The notes beneath the pieces were generated by a model that saw only the letters and a program-made list of their open reading frames with translations, searched no databases and was not told the origin of the DNA. The position numbers were made by a program, and so were the translations under genes. Below are positions 34,694 through 47,773 of a DNA stretch of 64,000 bases, piece by piece (the stretch's first letter is position 1; every line of letters starts with the position of its first letter). The stretch covers positions 1,302,001-1,366,000 of the forward strand of contig JACDTU010000004.1 of the NCBI GenBank assembly GCA_022376465.1. The letters run 5' to 3'. The stretch is from Cubamyces lactineus. Lineage: Eukaryota; Basidiomycota; Agaricomycetes; Polyporales; Polyporaceae.

Positions 34694-35136
34694 ATGGCCG
34701 TTAGACTGCGGATGGCCGTTCACGGCGTTCGGAACCACCGTATCTTCCACCTCGTCGCAGTGAACCAACGGCAACGGCGGAACGCGAAGCCCATCGAGCT
34801 CCTCGGTGTCTACAACCCGCGTCTCAAGCCCGGCGAGACCACAAAAACCGTCGAATGGAGCCCTGAGCGGATAAAGTACTGGCTCAAGGTCGGAGCGACG
34901 CCTAGTAAGACCGTGACGAAGCTTTTGCAGATGGTATGTGGCCCCTCCGAGGACGGTCCCGAGTTATTCGTTGCTCACAATGTATGTAGGGTGGGATCCT
35001 TGATCCTAGCACCCCACTTTCGCCCAATGCCGCAGCGCAACAGTCCTCATCGACAAACCCCGGGCCCTCGTCAGAAACTGCCCCTGTTCCTCCATCGGAA
35101 CCTGGCGCGCCTTCCGCTCAACCCACTGCTGCATGA
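34694..35136 (+). CDS. MRPS16: Mitochondrial small-subunit ribosomal protein bS16m
   Basis: A core small-subunit ribosomal protein of the mitochondrion. ATG 34694: MAVRLRMAVHGVRNHRIFHL, VAVNQRQRRNAKPIELLGVY, NPRLKPGETTKTVEWSPERI, KYWLKVGATPSKTVTKLLQM. These are the bacterial S16 signatures (MAVRLRL..HG, IELLGVYNP, ERIKYWLKVGA.PS.TV). Exons are 34694-34933 and 34990-35136, giving 128 residues. The second exon is a Ser/Pro/Ala-rich extension ending PSAQPTAA that bacterial S16 lacks. Eukaryotic S16m is usually imported without a cleaved presequence. Confidence 0.94.
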
Positions 35137-35310
35137 GCCCCGGACGGTTCACCCACGGTTGCAACTACCTCATATAATCACCGGACAGACGGTCTAATAC
35201 ACGAAGGACACCCCTTCTCTGCTACACTGGTCTATCGTTTTACACTCCTCAGCACGAACCGCGTACACATCGCGAGACAAGCGTAGATCTCGTGGGAACG
35301 GTTCACAGGG

Positions 35311-36229
<919 letters not shown>

Positions 36230-36365
36230 AGTGGTATACAGAGCGCAGCGTTCGTCCGCGAATTGGAAGTTACAACGACCGTATCCGTAGTCTATTACGT
36301 AATCAGGCCACAAGAAAGCACAAATTCGCTGCTATACGCTATACCGAGACCCTATGTAAGTAGTT

Positions 36366-37807
36366 CTAGGCGAGACCAGCAGCTTGCATTGCCTGGATCA
36401 TTGTCAGTACCCTGGATGTACTATGCATGATAGAGCGACCGACCTTCAGCATGGTCGAACCGATCGTAGCGGGGCTGTCAGTGACGATGGCGCCCGCCTT
36501 CTCGAGGGCGGCAACCTTGTCGGACGCCGCACCTATGAGAAAGTGCGAGTTATTTTATGTCACGTTCGTGAGATGTCAAGCACATCACTCACCCTTGCCA
36601 CCAGAGATGATGGCACCGGCGTGACCCATGCGCCTACCGGGAGGCGCAGTGCGGCCGGCAATGAAGCCAACGACAGGTTTGGGCTGGCTGCGCGTTTTGT
36701 TGTACTTCTCAAGGTACTCCGCGGCCTCCTCTTCCATGCCGCCACCAATCTCACCGATGAGGACAATGCCTACGAGACACGGTCAGGAGAGCAGATGGAC
36801 GGACACGGCGTTGTACGCACCCTCGGTACGGGGATCCTCGAGGAACAGCTTCACGACATCGATGTGCTTCGTGCCGGGGAAGGGGTCGCCGCCAATGCCA
36901 ACGACAAGGGATTGGCCGAGGCCAACTCCGGTCGTTTGCGCGACGGCCTCGTACGTAAGGGTACCCGAACGCGAGACGATACCTAGGGAAGGTTGAGAAG
37001 AGGCACGACGGAAACGGGCTTCCGCTCAAGGCGTACCAATGCGGCCAGGCTTGTGGATAGCACCGGGCTGGATACCCATCTTGCAGCCCTCGGGGTTGAT
37101 GATACCAGGGCAGTTCGGGCCAACGAGACGCGATTTCGACTGGCTCTTGAGTGCGTTCATGACCTACATGTACGGACGGGCGCTGTTCTGCTCGCTGTTG
37201 CTACGCTAAGAGAAGGCGGAGAGCACGCACCCTGATCTCATCCTGCTGAGGGATGCCCTCCGTGATGCAGACAATTAGGCCAATCTCGTTCTCAATCGCC
37301 TCAATGATAGCGTCTCCCGCGGTAGGAGGGGGGACGTAGAGGACGGTTGCATCGGGTTGCACCTCCCTCACGGCCTGGTGCAAGTCAATACATGGACAGA
37401 GCATCGCGAGACGAATGAACGCACCTCCTTGACGGTGCCGAATATAGGAAGTCCGAGGTGGGTCTGTCCCGCCTTCTTGGGAGAGACACCACCGACCATA
37501 CGGGTTCCGTACTCGAGCGCTTCTCTCACATGGAAAGTACCCTGCCGGCGACGAGGGTTAGGAGGCGAAAAGGAACGCATACGGAAATGAACACACAGTC
37601 TTTCCGGTAAGACCCTGACAGAGGACTTTGGTATCCTTGTGGATTAGGAGGTTCCGGATGGTCGCCTCATAGTTCTGTCGGGCCGCAGATTGGGAGAACG
37701 CCCGGCGCCCAGCTGAGGATGAGCGGTCAAAAAGTGGACTAGAGAGTCGGTTGTAGGAGCTCAAGATTACCTGCGGACGAGAAAGACTGACCAGCACGGC
37801 GAAGCAT
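36366..37807 (-). CDS. LSC1: Succinyl-CoA ligase alpha subunit, mitochondrial
   Basis: Citric acid cycle enzyme converting succinyl-CoA and NDP to succinate and NTP in the matrix. The start codon is 37807-37805 ([12 protein letters not shown]), the beginning of a presequence that runs through [20 protein letters not shown]. The CoA-binding domain reads [68 protein letters not shown], and [19 protein letters not shown]. The phospho-histidine loop is [20 protein letters not shown], with the catalytic His in GHAGA. The end is MQAAGLA. Multiple introns; normal family length. Confidence 0.95.
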
Positions 37808-38095
37808 GAGAAGAGGATAGGTGAAGAAGAGAGTTGCGCTGGCTTGCTTTGACGCGTCTGCCTCACTCTGCTGCACCGCTCCGCTTTTGGCAGACCAATC
37901 AACGCACGTGCTGCGATCCCGGCGGACCTTACCGGCTGCTCTCGGACGCTTGCATCTGAAATCACACCGCAGGCTGCCATCTCGTCCAACGCGCAGTTGT
38001 GAACAACGATGTTACAGGTGGTGTGCACCGCTACTGTCTGATGTGTACGTATACAGTTTTGATCAACTACTCTATCCCTACAACGGCCTACATCA
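37808..38095. other. Short gap between LSC1 and MTR10
   Basis: 288 bases. LSC1 transcription starts here on the minus strand, and MTR10 ends at its right edge. No separate gene is seen. Confidence 0.4.
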
Positions 38096-41000
38096 TCAAC
38101 CATCCATCGGTACAGCCCTTCGCCTCTCGCGAGCCTTACGCGAGGCCCGATGGAGAGTCCTGACCGCATACTTGACTTTGTCAAAGTCACCAGACTGTAT
38201 CGAGCTATCAACGGACGTCAGACTGGGGACAGCTGAGAGCAAGACTGTGACATACGTGTTGATGTCCGCCAGGAAGGAGTTCTTCACTTGCTCGGGAACA
38301 GTGGTATTTGGAAGTTGAGCAACCACCGGAGGCAGCCAGGCGTGGAGCTGCGTCGGCCAGATTCCACCCAATACCCGGAAGATGCTGACAACCATCGCGA
38401 TAGACTCTTCAGGGAACTCGCCAACGAGGCCAGACAGAAGGTATCCTGTCAGCGCTTGGCCTTCCCGCTCGACGACAGGGCGGATCGCGGCAGCGTAGAT
38501 GGGGAACTTGGGCGGAGGGGATCGGGAGGCTGGTGCCAGGCAGTCGTGAGTGAAGATTGTGCGAAGGAGGTCTAGTGCTGCGAAAACAATATCAGAGTGC
38601 ACGAGCGTTAGCGCGGCCATTGCCACGCGGAATGCGATGGGGAAGGCAGGTGAAGTGAAGAAGACATCGGGCGCATAGTCTATCATCTGCAGAAGCATCT
38701 GCAGGTAGTCTTCTAGGACTGTAGAAACGGTCAACCAAGACGTCTCCGCGATTGTTAACAATTGAATACTCACCATCAGGCATCATTTCTGCGGGCTTCT
38801 CCTGCAGCATTAACACCAGCTTGTTGGAAGCCCGTTCGAAGATATCCTGGAAGGCACTGCGTAGCGTGGGGTCCTCCTCGTTGCCGAAGCGGCCGATGAC
38901 CTTGCCAGCCATCCAAAGATAGCTAGAGAAGCCAGTGGCTTCGAAGCAAGATGCCATGCGCGCGAGGACGGAAGGCAGGATGGGCAGCGTCGCAAGTCCA
39001 AAGAATGTCAGACCGAGTCGTAGAACACGAGTTGTGCGTTCGCAAATGGGATACTCTGAGCCATATTTCACGAGGAAGGGCTCGAAGATCGCCCAAGCTT
39101 CTTGGTGAGTATTCTGGCAGGCTGCAGGCAGATGTTCACCGAACGACTGGATGACACCTAGCATGACTTCGAGGTTCTCAAGGTCGTCTGTGAACCTGAC
39201 GTCAGCTGTTTTAGCAAATGGTTTCGGGGTCATGGCACGTACGCGCTATGCTGGTGAGCTCCTCTTTCGTTGGTGGGGTAGTCTTCGCAGAGAGTACATG
39301 CACATGCTCGAGGATGTCTAACGAGAACGTGCGCAGGGACTGCGCTGCCTGTTCCATTGGCATGGCAGAGATGACATACGCAATCGCCTCGTAAACTTGC
39401 ACTTTGTCATCTTGAACGAGCTTGTTGCCCATAGTCGCAAGGTATGTGTGCAGTTGTGGCAAGAACTCGATAAGGTGCTGGAGAAGACATGCGTCAATAC
39501 AGCCTCGCGAGCATTCTCACAGATGGAACCTACCCGCTTGCAATCTTGGCAGAGGAACTTGAGAGCTTGTCCCGCGGCGGCGTTGACCTCCTGATCGGAA
39601 TCCTCGAAACCCGCAGAAATGTATTGGAGCTGGAATGGTATATAGTCTGGGTGCTTGTTGATCCACTCCGTGTAGCGCGAGATGATGAGCAATGCGGCAT
39701 AGCGCACGCGAGGGTGGGGAGGGAGAGAGGGTATCATGTCCATGATTTTGGGTACTGCCTTGTCGTCGTTGGGATCCACCTTTGCACCTATTGAGCGCAT
39801 TGCGAAGAGAGGTGCCTCGATTTCTTGCCATGACGCGTTCGGCCCTTTGCTAAGGGCGTTCGTGATCATCTCGTAAGCAGCAATCAGGCACGTCTCGGTC
39901 CCGAGCACATAACAGCAGTCTTTGAGGGTATCGCCCATGACGTGACGGAACGAACGGAAGTTGTCTGCCTCTTGTCCTGTGAGCGAGGAGGTTTCCGCAG
40001 GGAAGTGCAGATGGCGGATGATGACATTCATCAGCGCCCGGTACGCGTCAAGGAAGAGAGGCGACACCGAAGACCTCTTCCCGATGCTCTGAGCCAACCG
40101 CATCCAGAAGCTGAACGTAATCGGCACGATGTCCAAGTCGGGATACGCAGAGCATTCGCCGATAGCCTCGACAATGGGGAAGAACGTCTCCGGATGGTGC
40201 AGGAGGAGGCTGCGATACGCTTCGCCAGCCTCAGCGAAGATGCGTGCAAGTCCTCTGATCTTCTCCGGGTCGTCCTTGTACTCCGCCAGCTTCGGCTTGA
40301 GCGCGATGACTTGGGGCACGATAACCTCGATCACGGGCATGTTGTCCTCTACCTCTTGCGTCTCGTGTATGAGGTCACAAACCACCGATACCGCCGAATC
40401 GAACAGTGCCTCAGATGAGAGGGCTTGGAACGAGTAGGGAATCAAGGGTGAGTTTAGCAGCGACATCACCACGATCTCTCCCGCAGCAAGCCAGCTGCTT
40501 AGCGCGTTGAAAATCTGCGTCTGGACCGCGAATGTAGCACCTGCGCCGCACGTTACATGTGAGCAAACAGCATTGTATACAATGAACGTGAACACTACGC
40601 ACCTGGGGCTTGCAGGTACATCGAGAGTAGATCTGTCACCTTTGTCGCATTCGCGGTGAGCAGTTTTGACGCCCTCTCCTTGTACTCATCGTCCTACGAC
40701 CACATTGGCACCACAAGTCTGATTGTACATATATAGCACCACATACCGTGATCGGAATCTTCGTGTTTGTCGTAATCTCCTCTGGAAGCACCGTCAAGAA
40801 CTGCAGCAACGCCGGCACTGTAGCAGGGTTCCTCCCAAACGCGTCGATCAGGTCCTGCACAGGGTCTTCCCAGGCGGGAAGCTGCAGCGCCAGCCCAGAG
40901 ATGGCAAGACAGATTTGAAGGAGAATGTTGCGGGGACCGGCATGATATGTCTCTAGTGCCTTCAGCAGCGTTTCCCGGAGCTGCAGAAGGTCCGGCGTGC

Positions 41001-41357
41001 TCATGTCGGCGAGATCATAGGTAACCTATGTCTGGGCTTAGACCGTCTGCCGAGGCGGAGGCGTGGGCTGCAAGTGCTTACCTTGGTCCTGAAGGTCTGG
41101 GCAGCAAAGATCTTTGCATGCAAGGGGGCGTCTGGGGAAAGAAGAAGAACGTTGCATGTCGACCAAGCTTCGGACTACCAAGGGTTGGGAAGCGGGGTCC
41201 GTTAGATGCCGCCGTCCTCGAGAACCACCAAGGCGAAATGGGTATTTACAGAGTGCTGAAAATCTTGCAGCCATGTGTTGGCCTGTTCGATGGCTGCTTT
41301 GTCTGGGGCACGACTGAAGACTTCAAGTGCAGAGAGTATAGCCTGGACGTTGGCCAT
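38096..41357 (-). CDS. MTR10: Importin-beta family receptor Mtr10/transportin-3
   Basis: A nuclear import receptor for SR-like mRNA-binding proteins and, in yeast, for tRNA traffic. Start at 41357-41355: MANVQAILSALEVFSRAPD, AIEQANTWLQDFQHS joined to SEAWSTCNVLLLSPDAPLHA and KIFAAQTFRTK, the typical N-terminal HEAT pair. Continues LLQLRETLLKALETYHAGPR, NILLQICLAISGLALQLPAW, LLQFLTVLPEEITTNTKIPI, then further HEAT repeats to LFAMRSIGAKV, VRYAALLIISRYTEWINKH, NAAAGQALKFLCQDCKRHLI and a C-terminus RASRKARERRRAVPMDG. About 950 residues, at least eight exons. The C-terminal basic motif and the N-terminal AxxWLQ(D/E)FQ pattern place it with transportin-3/Mtr10 rather than importin-beta 1. Confidence 0.92.
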
Positions 41358-41839
41358 CTAGAGCGGAGTAGGGTACAGACAGACAAGGAGCGTGGTGCAA
41401 GTCAAAGGCAAAGTCGAATATGAGCGCGTTGACGCCACCGCCTATACCATGTTTGCTGATGTTGATGCTGATAAACCTTCGTACAAAACGCTTAACACCG
41501 CTCTTGCACCATAATCCATTCAAAGGCTTTGGAATCGTAGAATAGTAGGGTATTGTCATAAGAAGACTCGTGGGCCCGCTACAGTCCAAGGATTTTGAGT
41601 AGTAGGGAGCGAACAGACGGCGGTACGGACGAAACAAGGAAACGACGTGGTATCCAGGAGTAAGGAGCGTGGTGAGTGTTCAGGACACTATCGAGAGAGA
41701 TTAGAATCGACAAACATATGAGGGACAATGAAGGTACGATAACGCAGCGGAGGACGAGAGTAGAAGCGACTAGGTAGGTCAACACCATTCGGACAAAGCA
41801 AAGGAGACCGAGATATGAGAATACAGACGCCTAAACCCC
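41358..41839. other. Intergenic region
   Basis: Promoter of MTR10 and 3' flank of CDC3, both on the minus strand. No supported gene. Confidence 0.4.
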
Positions 41840-43922
41840 TCAACCACCACGCAGGAACTTCTTCCGTCCGGTCTAAGGAGATCAATCCATGTGAGTACAT
41901 CCATAATGAGACAAAGTCCTATGGAAAAACTTACGCTCGCCTTCTCAGGTGTCAATGGACGGCCACTCTCGATCCGTCGCTTCTTGTCCTCAAGGTCGAG
42001 ACGCTGCTTCTCAAGTGCCTCCTTCATCTCACGATGCCGGGCGTACAGCTCCTCCTCAGACTGCTTCAGCTTGGCCTCCTTCTCCTGGACCTTCTGTTGG
42101 AAGACCATCTTCATCTCCGCCTCCATCTTGGCGAGCTTAGCCTCATGCATGATACGCTCCTCCTGGATGCGGATAGCAGGGCTAGTTGTACGGCGTTCAG
42201 AATCGTGATCAGCCCATCAGTAGACAGAACGTGGCTTACTTGATCTCCTTGAAGACAGTAGAGTCCTGGACGACACCCATAGAGAGCAACTTCTCTGTCC
42301 GCCAGTTCTCGTAGAGGACGTCGTTGGTGTACTCCCTGAGCTCCTCCATGTACGTACGGACGAGCATTTGGCGCAGCTTGACAAAGTCGCAGTGGTCCTC
42401 GTTGTCTACCTCTACGACACCCCACGGGTACGCACGGCCACGGACTTCACGGCCGTCAGGCGTCTTGACCAGCTTGTCGGAACCCACAACGGCGAAAGGA
42501 ATCTTGGTCATGATCTCCTTGGCCTCCGCAAGGGCCTCCTCGTCCTCATTCTCGTAGGTAGGCGCCTCAAAAATGTGGATGTTGTGGTATTGGATGTCGG
42601 CCAATATCTATTATGTACGACATTGAGTGGGCGGAGGATGATTTACGGACGTGGGAGTCGGACGTACCCTGGCCTTGAACTCGGCAACCTCCTCGTCGGT
42701 CAGGGTATCCGCCTTGGCGATGATCGGAATCAAGTTCACTTTCGTGTGAAGTTGACGCATGAACTCAATATCAATCGGCTTCAGGCTGTAAGGTATAAGC
42801 GCTCTACATCAATCGCGTGCGAGACTAGCTACTTACGAGTGACCCGTGGGCTGGATGAAGTAGAGGCAGGCGTGGACACGGTTGTCCACGATTTTTTGCC
42901 GGTTGACCCTGTTCTCCTGCTCCAGGTAGGAATCAAAGCGCGCCTCGATGTTTTCCACAATAGGCTTCCAGCTATCATACGAGTTGAGTTGCGGGTGCAG
43001 TGCGCAAACAGAAGACGGGCCAACTCACCACTCGTCGTTGTTTACGAAGTCGCCGAAACCAGGCGTGTCAACGACAGTGAGGCGCAGACGAACACCGTTC
43101 TCCTCGATATCTAAGGCCTCCTGTCAGAGGGGGCGCGTCTTGGCACGCTTAGTATGATTGCTTACCAGCACTAATGCTCTCAATCGCGACAGTCGAAGGG
43201 CGCTCAGCGCTAGGAGGAAGAGGAACCTTGGGCGGGTAGAGCGTGGTGTTGAACAGGGTGTTAATGAGAGTGGACTTTCCAAGGCCAGACTCCCCTGCGC
43301 GGCGGGATGAGTTGTGTATGCATGACGCGTGTAACGTGTTGCTACGTACCAACGACCATGGCGGTGAACTGGAAGCCCTTGCGAACACTCTTCCTGTGGA
43401 CCTGGTTAGGCAGGTTGGCAAAACCGACGAAGCCCATGAGCTTTTTCCGGATGATGGGGGAGAGGCCAGCGCCGGATGCAGGCTGCTGCTGTAGAGAGGG
43501 ACTGGAGCCGTTCATCCTGCTGGTGCCGTTGGGGGAGAGCGACGCGTCGCCGTTGGTGGAGCCGTAGTCAGACATGTGGAAGTCGGCAGGGTCGAAGGGA
43601 ATGAAAGACGAAGGAGGAGGAGGATGGGGGGAGGACGTAGAGTCTGTGCTAGAGCCCTGCGTTACCTGGATGGCCGCGAGGAATGGAACGGGGGGAGAAA
43701 TCGAAGGAGGCCGCGAGCGCTGTTCTTGTTTGCCGTTGCTTGAATTTGTGGCGCCGCCAAACCGCAACCCAGGCTTGGGCAGCACCATCTGCACAAAACC
43801 ATACACATCCACGCTTAACTACCCATTCTCCTGCTCTCTTACGTATAAAGTCACAGCGGACAGAGGCTTACCCAGTGTAGCGGACTGCCGCGGATAGAGG
43901 GAGGCGTGCTGGGGGTCGACAT
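41840..43922 (-). CDS. CDC3: Septin Cdc3 (AspB class)
   Basis: GTP-binding filament protein of the septin ring at the bud neck or hyphal septum. Start 43922-43920, followed by an N-terminal Pro/Ser-rich extension of about 130 residues. G1 P-loop: [19 protein letters not shown]3: [16 protein letters not shown]4: [13 protein letters not shown]. Septin-unique features: [55 protein letters not shown] and [22 protein letters not shown]-terminal coiled coil follows ([40 protein letters not shown]), ending [10 protein letters not shown]. The class assignment rests on the N-terminal extension and on the close match of the coiled coil to Aspergillus AspB. About eight exons. Confidence 0.95.
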
Positions 43923-45130
43923 GGTCTTCGGCCTCCACGCGCGCTCCTCGTCACTGCCCTTCATATGCCTCGCTCGTTCCCCGGACACGTTTGAGGCGTG
44001 TGGCCGCGAAGTGCTGGCTGGGAAACTCAATCTCGTGTCCTTCCAGTAGTTCGTCCTCTCTCTTCCAAGCTTGCTTTGATTCGTAGCCCAATCCCGGAAG
44101 CGGTGGTCGCAAGCTTGAAGCAGACTTCCACTCTATCGTGGCGACATCGCGGCCCTAACCACCGCATCAGGCCCTCGCGTTTGACGCCCAATCACCAGTA
44201 GGCAAGTCCAGCCCAATGTATACCTACTCCGCTCTCGTCCAGGCCATACTGCGGACACTGCGAGACGCATCAAGGGAAGTAGGCAAGTCTATGGTGTTTG
44301 GAGGTGTGGATCAGGCTATGGAAGGACATGCTACATCCTGCGTTTAGAGTGGACCGGAGAAGAACACGCATGCATGTAATGTTTATGGCGTGAGCACGGG
44401 CAACAACAGCGAAGACCGCTCATATCTCTGAACGTGCTCCTATGCTACCCGCTTGGCGTTACTGAGGTCCCTAGATGGTGTTCGCTGGGTATTGCACGAA
44501 GTGTCTGAGCCCAAGGTCAATGCTACATCTTTGCGCCACTGCTAGAATTGAAGCCCATCTGGTAAGCATGAGCAGTCATCACGAAAATCCTGGACGTACT
44601 CAGTGTTATTGTCCGGTTGCTGACGCGCTGGTGCAGTTACGAGACCATGCTGTTGTTTGCGCGATTTGAGCGGTAGACGCCTCAACGTCGGTTTGCGGGG
44701 GCTTTCGCTCTTGGGACCAGATGAATTGATATAACGATCAGTAGGGTAGTCCAGTATTGCAGTTGTGAAAACATGGGCGTAAGCGGAGAGCATTCTCGCT
44801 GCTTCAACGTACAACGTTGTGGGGTCCGCGTGTTGAGGATAGTCATAACACGGAGGGTGCTGGTCTGCTTTTATGGGGTCGAAAGCGACCCTCGGTGGCA
44901 ACCCGTCCTTACCTGGGGCGTCACAGAAGAGGCATACTAGGCGGCGGTGCCACAGCCCGGAAATAAGCGTGGAACGAATGATATATGTTTCCGGTATACA
45001 GGTAGAGCCGAATTTGTGAAAGAACACACAACGCCACTCGACCTTTTGCTTCTTGTTGGATTGAGGCAACTAGCTTCCTTCTCGAAGCCCACGATACCCT
45101 ACAAATCCTCTCAGAAGTTGACAAGGCAAC
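43923..45130. other. Intergenic region between CDC3 and the nitrilase
   Basis: 1.2 kb between two minus-strand genes. It contains a minus-strand open frame of about 175 codons (44542-45069) that begins with TTG, lacks a recognisable domain and starts inside the 3' flank of the nitrilase. I do not count it as a gene. The rest is CDC3 promoter. Confidence 0.5.
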
Positions 45131-46328
45131 TCATCGTGAACCAGGTCCGGTCGGTTCGCGTAGTTTGAACTCAAAGACTGCCGCAGAAAGGAGGATATCA
45201 GGCCCCACGACCCGGCAACGTTATATGTACATAACTCAAGCTCACCATCGTTCCTCGCGTAGTGCCCAGTAACGTCCAAGTCGAACTTGCCCCGGAGGAT
45301 GTCGTCCAGGTCCAATTCCGCCGTGATGACGCCCTCTTCGCCCAGCAGCGGGCCTGCGAGCACCTTGCCCAGAGGACTGATGATGACGCTCCCGCCAGCG
45401 ATCATGACATTGTTCGGGTCGCGGACACTGGCGTCAGCGACGGCGTGGTCGGCAGGGTAGTCCTTTTCCTGGGCGAACTGGCAGGCAGAAAGGACGAAGC
45501 AACGTCCCTCGAGCGCGATGTGCGTCATCGTGTGCTGCCATGCTGGGCGGGCGTCGACGGTCGGAGCGCAGTAGATCTGCGTACCGTGCGAGTAGTAAAA
45601 GGTTCTCACTTGGATTGCACTAGTCAGTATGCGTGCTTAAGTCCCCCTATTGACATTGCTCACGAAGGGGCATGTAGTTCTCCCTGAGATCCCTTAGTAA
45701 GTCTTCGGGATAATTGAGTTGGCACGAGAAGCTCACCAACATATCGTAGCAGAAAGCTTAGCTTTCACAGTCGTTCCCGGCGCAGAACTACTCTCGAACG
45801 CCTTGGTCAGGACGGGCAACGTTGACCCATCGCCTTGACCCCAGATGGTACGCTCCATTGCAGTAGGCACCAACTTCCTGTGCTTGGCAATGTAGCCCTG
45901 CTCGGGGTCGACGAACACCGCAGTGCAGTACAGCGTGCCATTGTCGCGCTCGATCACGCCCACGACGAGGAAGACGTTCGTCTCCTTGCTAATTTGCTCG
46001 ATCCTCGTGATAGCAGGGGAGGGTATCTCAATGGCCGCCTTAGCGTAGCGCACGAACTCGTCGCGCCCCTCCGGTTTACGGTCCCCTACAACGAGGCCGA
46101 ATGTGGACATCTTGGGATAACCCCCAATGCTACAGGAATAAGAGAGGTGTAAGCATGAGTGGTCATGGGGAGCGGAAAGACTGACAAAGCTTCCGGGAAA
46201 ACGGCCAGCTGGGTACCATCTCGCTCTTTAGCAAGACGAGTAAGCCGCTCAAGCTTGTCAAGTGTAGCTTCAAGAGAGTAAGCTGCAGTGGCTGTCTGCA
46301 CAACCGATGCCCTGATGGTGTTAGCCAT
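45131..46328 (-). CDS. Nitrilase (carbon-nitrogen hydrolase)
   Basis: Cytosolic enzyme hydrolysing organic nitriles to carboxylic acid and ammonia. Start 46328-46326: MANTIRASVVQTATAAYSLE. Catalytic triad: Glu in QLAVFPEAL, Lys in KHRKLVPTAMERTIWGQGDG and Cys in ATICWENYMPLLR. The flanking YVGGYPK, the ERTIWGQGDG motif and CWENYMPL are those of true nitrilases (EC 3.5.5.1), not of amidases or NIT1/Fhit-like enzymes. DARPAWQHTMTHIALEGRCFVL and GGSVIISPLGKVLAGPLLGEE continue the fold, ending VFEFKLREPTGPGSR after a final intron. About 330 residues. Fungal relatives form helical filaments and act on aromatic nitriles or cyanide-related compounds; the natural substrate is unknown. Confidence 0.92.
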
Positions 46329-46654
46329 GGCTGGAAAAGCAAGAGCGGGACGAAGACATCTCAAGGGGATGGCGCAGGCACATTTATGCCTTCCACAAAC
46401 GTCACGAGACTGTCTGGGGACGGATAGCATCTCTCCGGGCCCGACACTCAATACGAAAGAAATGATCGTGAGACACGGGTCTTCTCACGAAACATTACGA
46501 CCCATCCCGTATCCAGCCGTCATGCCGAAAGACGTCTCTTTCGAGAAGTGTTGAACTGAGCGTTCGAACCCGCCGGCTCTAGGGAAGTATCGGGCACTGA
46601 GGTTGAAAGAAATGGAGATATGATCACGACAGCAAGACGAAACGACTACGCCAT
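46329..46654. other. Intergenic region
   Basis: Promoter of the nitrilase gene and 3' flank of the mS35 gene. A GTTCGAACCC word at about 46563 resembles a tRNA T-loop but has no matching stem. Confidence 0.4.
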
Positions 46655-47587
46655 TCAGGTACTACTCGTCCCAGGCTCAGCAATCGCTTGGGGTTGTGGG
46701 TCAGGCAGCCATTCCTTCGGGAAGTCCTTGAGGGATGGCCGATGTGTCTGCCGCCCATAAATGTGACCACCCTTCTTCGCCTTGCGCGTCCTGGCCTCTA
46801 TATGCCGGGTGTCGACCGGGATGTCCGAGAACGTCTCGCTCAGATCCTGCGGAGGGCGATAGCGTAAGCTTCAGAACGCATCTCAATCTGTATGCAATAC
46901 GCACGTTCGCTGCCGCCAACAACCGGTCAAGAGTGTCACTTGCCCACTTCAAGTTCATAGCCGCCTTCGGGAAGTCCTCGCATGAGATCTTGAAATACCC
47001 GTGCTCCCCTCCGCTCTCCTCCGCGCTGATGCCAGAGTCCGTGGGTGGATCCGGTGTCCACCGAACGCCGGCCAAGACCTTGAATTTGTGAATAGCCGCT
47101 TCGCCCTTCAGCGGAAGATGAGCAACAGGGACGACAATGGTTCGCTTGGCCGCAGCAGGATGGGGTTCTCCTCCATACGAGATGGAGCGGACCACGAGCG
47201 GCTGCGAGGCATCAGGGGGTACAAATGGCTTGCGGTAGGCTATACGGATGGTTACTTAGCGTGGCATACCAGATAGGTCTGAGCACATCACGTACCAACG
47301 AGTTTAGGCATTTCGTGTTCAATTAGTCGTAGGTAGTATAGCATATTACGTTGTTGCTGCAAGTATTTGTGGGTGGGCTCTGGAGCATCGTCCTCCTGGC
47401 TCAGCTGGTCCTCGAAGACATCATCTTCGAAGGGAACAGGCTCTAGGTTCGGCACAACGACGCGTTTTGTCTTTGCAGAAGCAGGCGTAGCAGGAGCAGA
47501 GCGAGCAGAGAGAACAGAGCAGGTGTGGAAGTGGTTTGCGCGGAAGACGGGCGCAAAGGCAGCCCTGCAAGAACGCGCGAGAGCCAT
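46655..47587 (-). CDS. RSM24: Mitochondrial ribosomal protein mS35
   Basis: A mitochondria-specific small-subunit ribosomal protein (yeast Rsm24). Start 47587-47585 with an Arg/Ala presequence (MALARSCRAAFAPVFRANHF). Conserved region: RNMLYYLRLIEHEMPKLVAY, RKPFVPPDASQPLVVRSISY, GGEPHPAAAKRTIVVPVAHL, PLKGEAAIHKFKVLAGVRWT and EHGYFKISCEDFPKAAMNLK, then WASDTLDRLLAAAN. The C-terminal exon ends GTSST. Exons on the minus strand are 47296-47587, 46905-47239 and 46655-46846, for 272 residues. Head-to-head with the zinc protein gene at 47774. Confidence 0.9.
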
Positions 47588-47773
47588 TGCGCCGAGGATG
47601 AGCTTGAGGCTGCGAGTGCTGTCTGTCGACGAAACAAGTGAAAGTCGAAAGCTGGCCAGAGTCAGGTGACCCCAGATCGGATCGGGAAGCCGTTGAGGCC
47701 CGCTTTTGGTAACTCCTCAGACCCAATCACATCTATCCTAGCTGCTCATCTCTTACCGCCACGATCCTATGCG
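47588..47773. promoter_or_regulatory. Bidirectional promoter RSM24/CZIB-like
   Basis: 186 bases separate start codons on opposite strands, so both promoters lie in this segment. No TATA box is evident. Confidence 0.6.

Noticed and set aside
44542..45069. Minus-strand frame of about 175 codons after the nitrilase
   Set aside because: It begins with TTG, not ATG. No domain or splice continuation was found.
46555..46600. GTTCGAACCC word resembling a tRNA T-loop
   Set aside because: The flanking bases do not form a five-base T stem on either strand and no acceptor stem is present.
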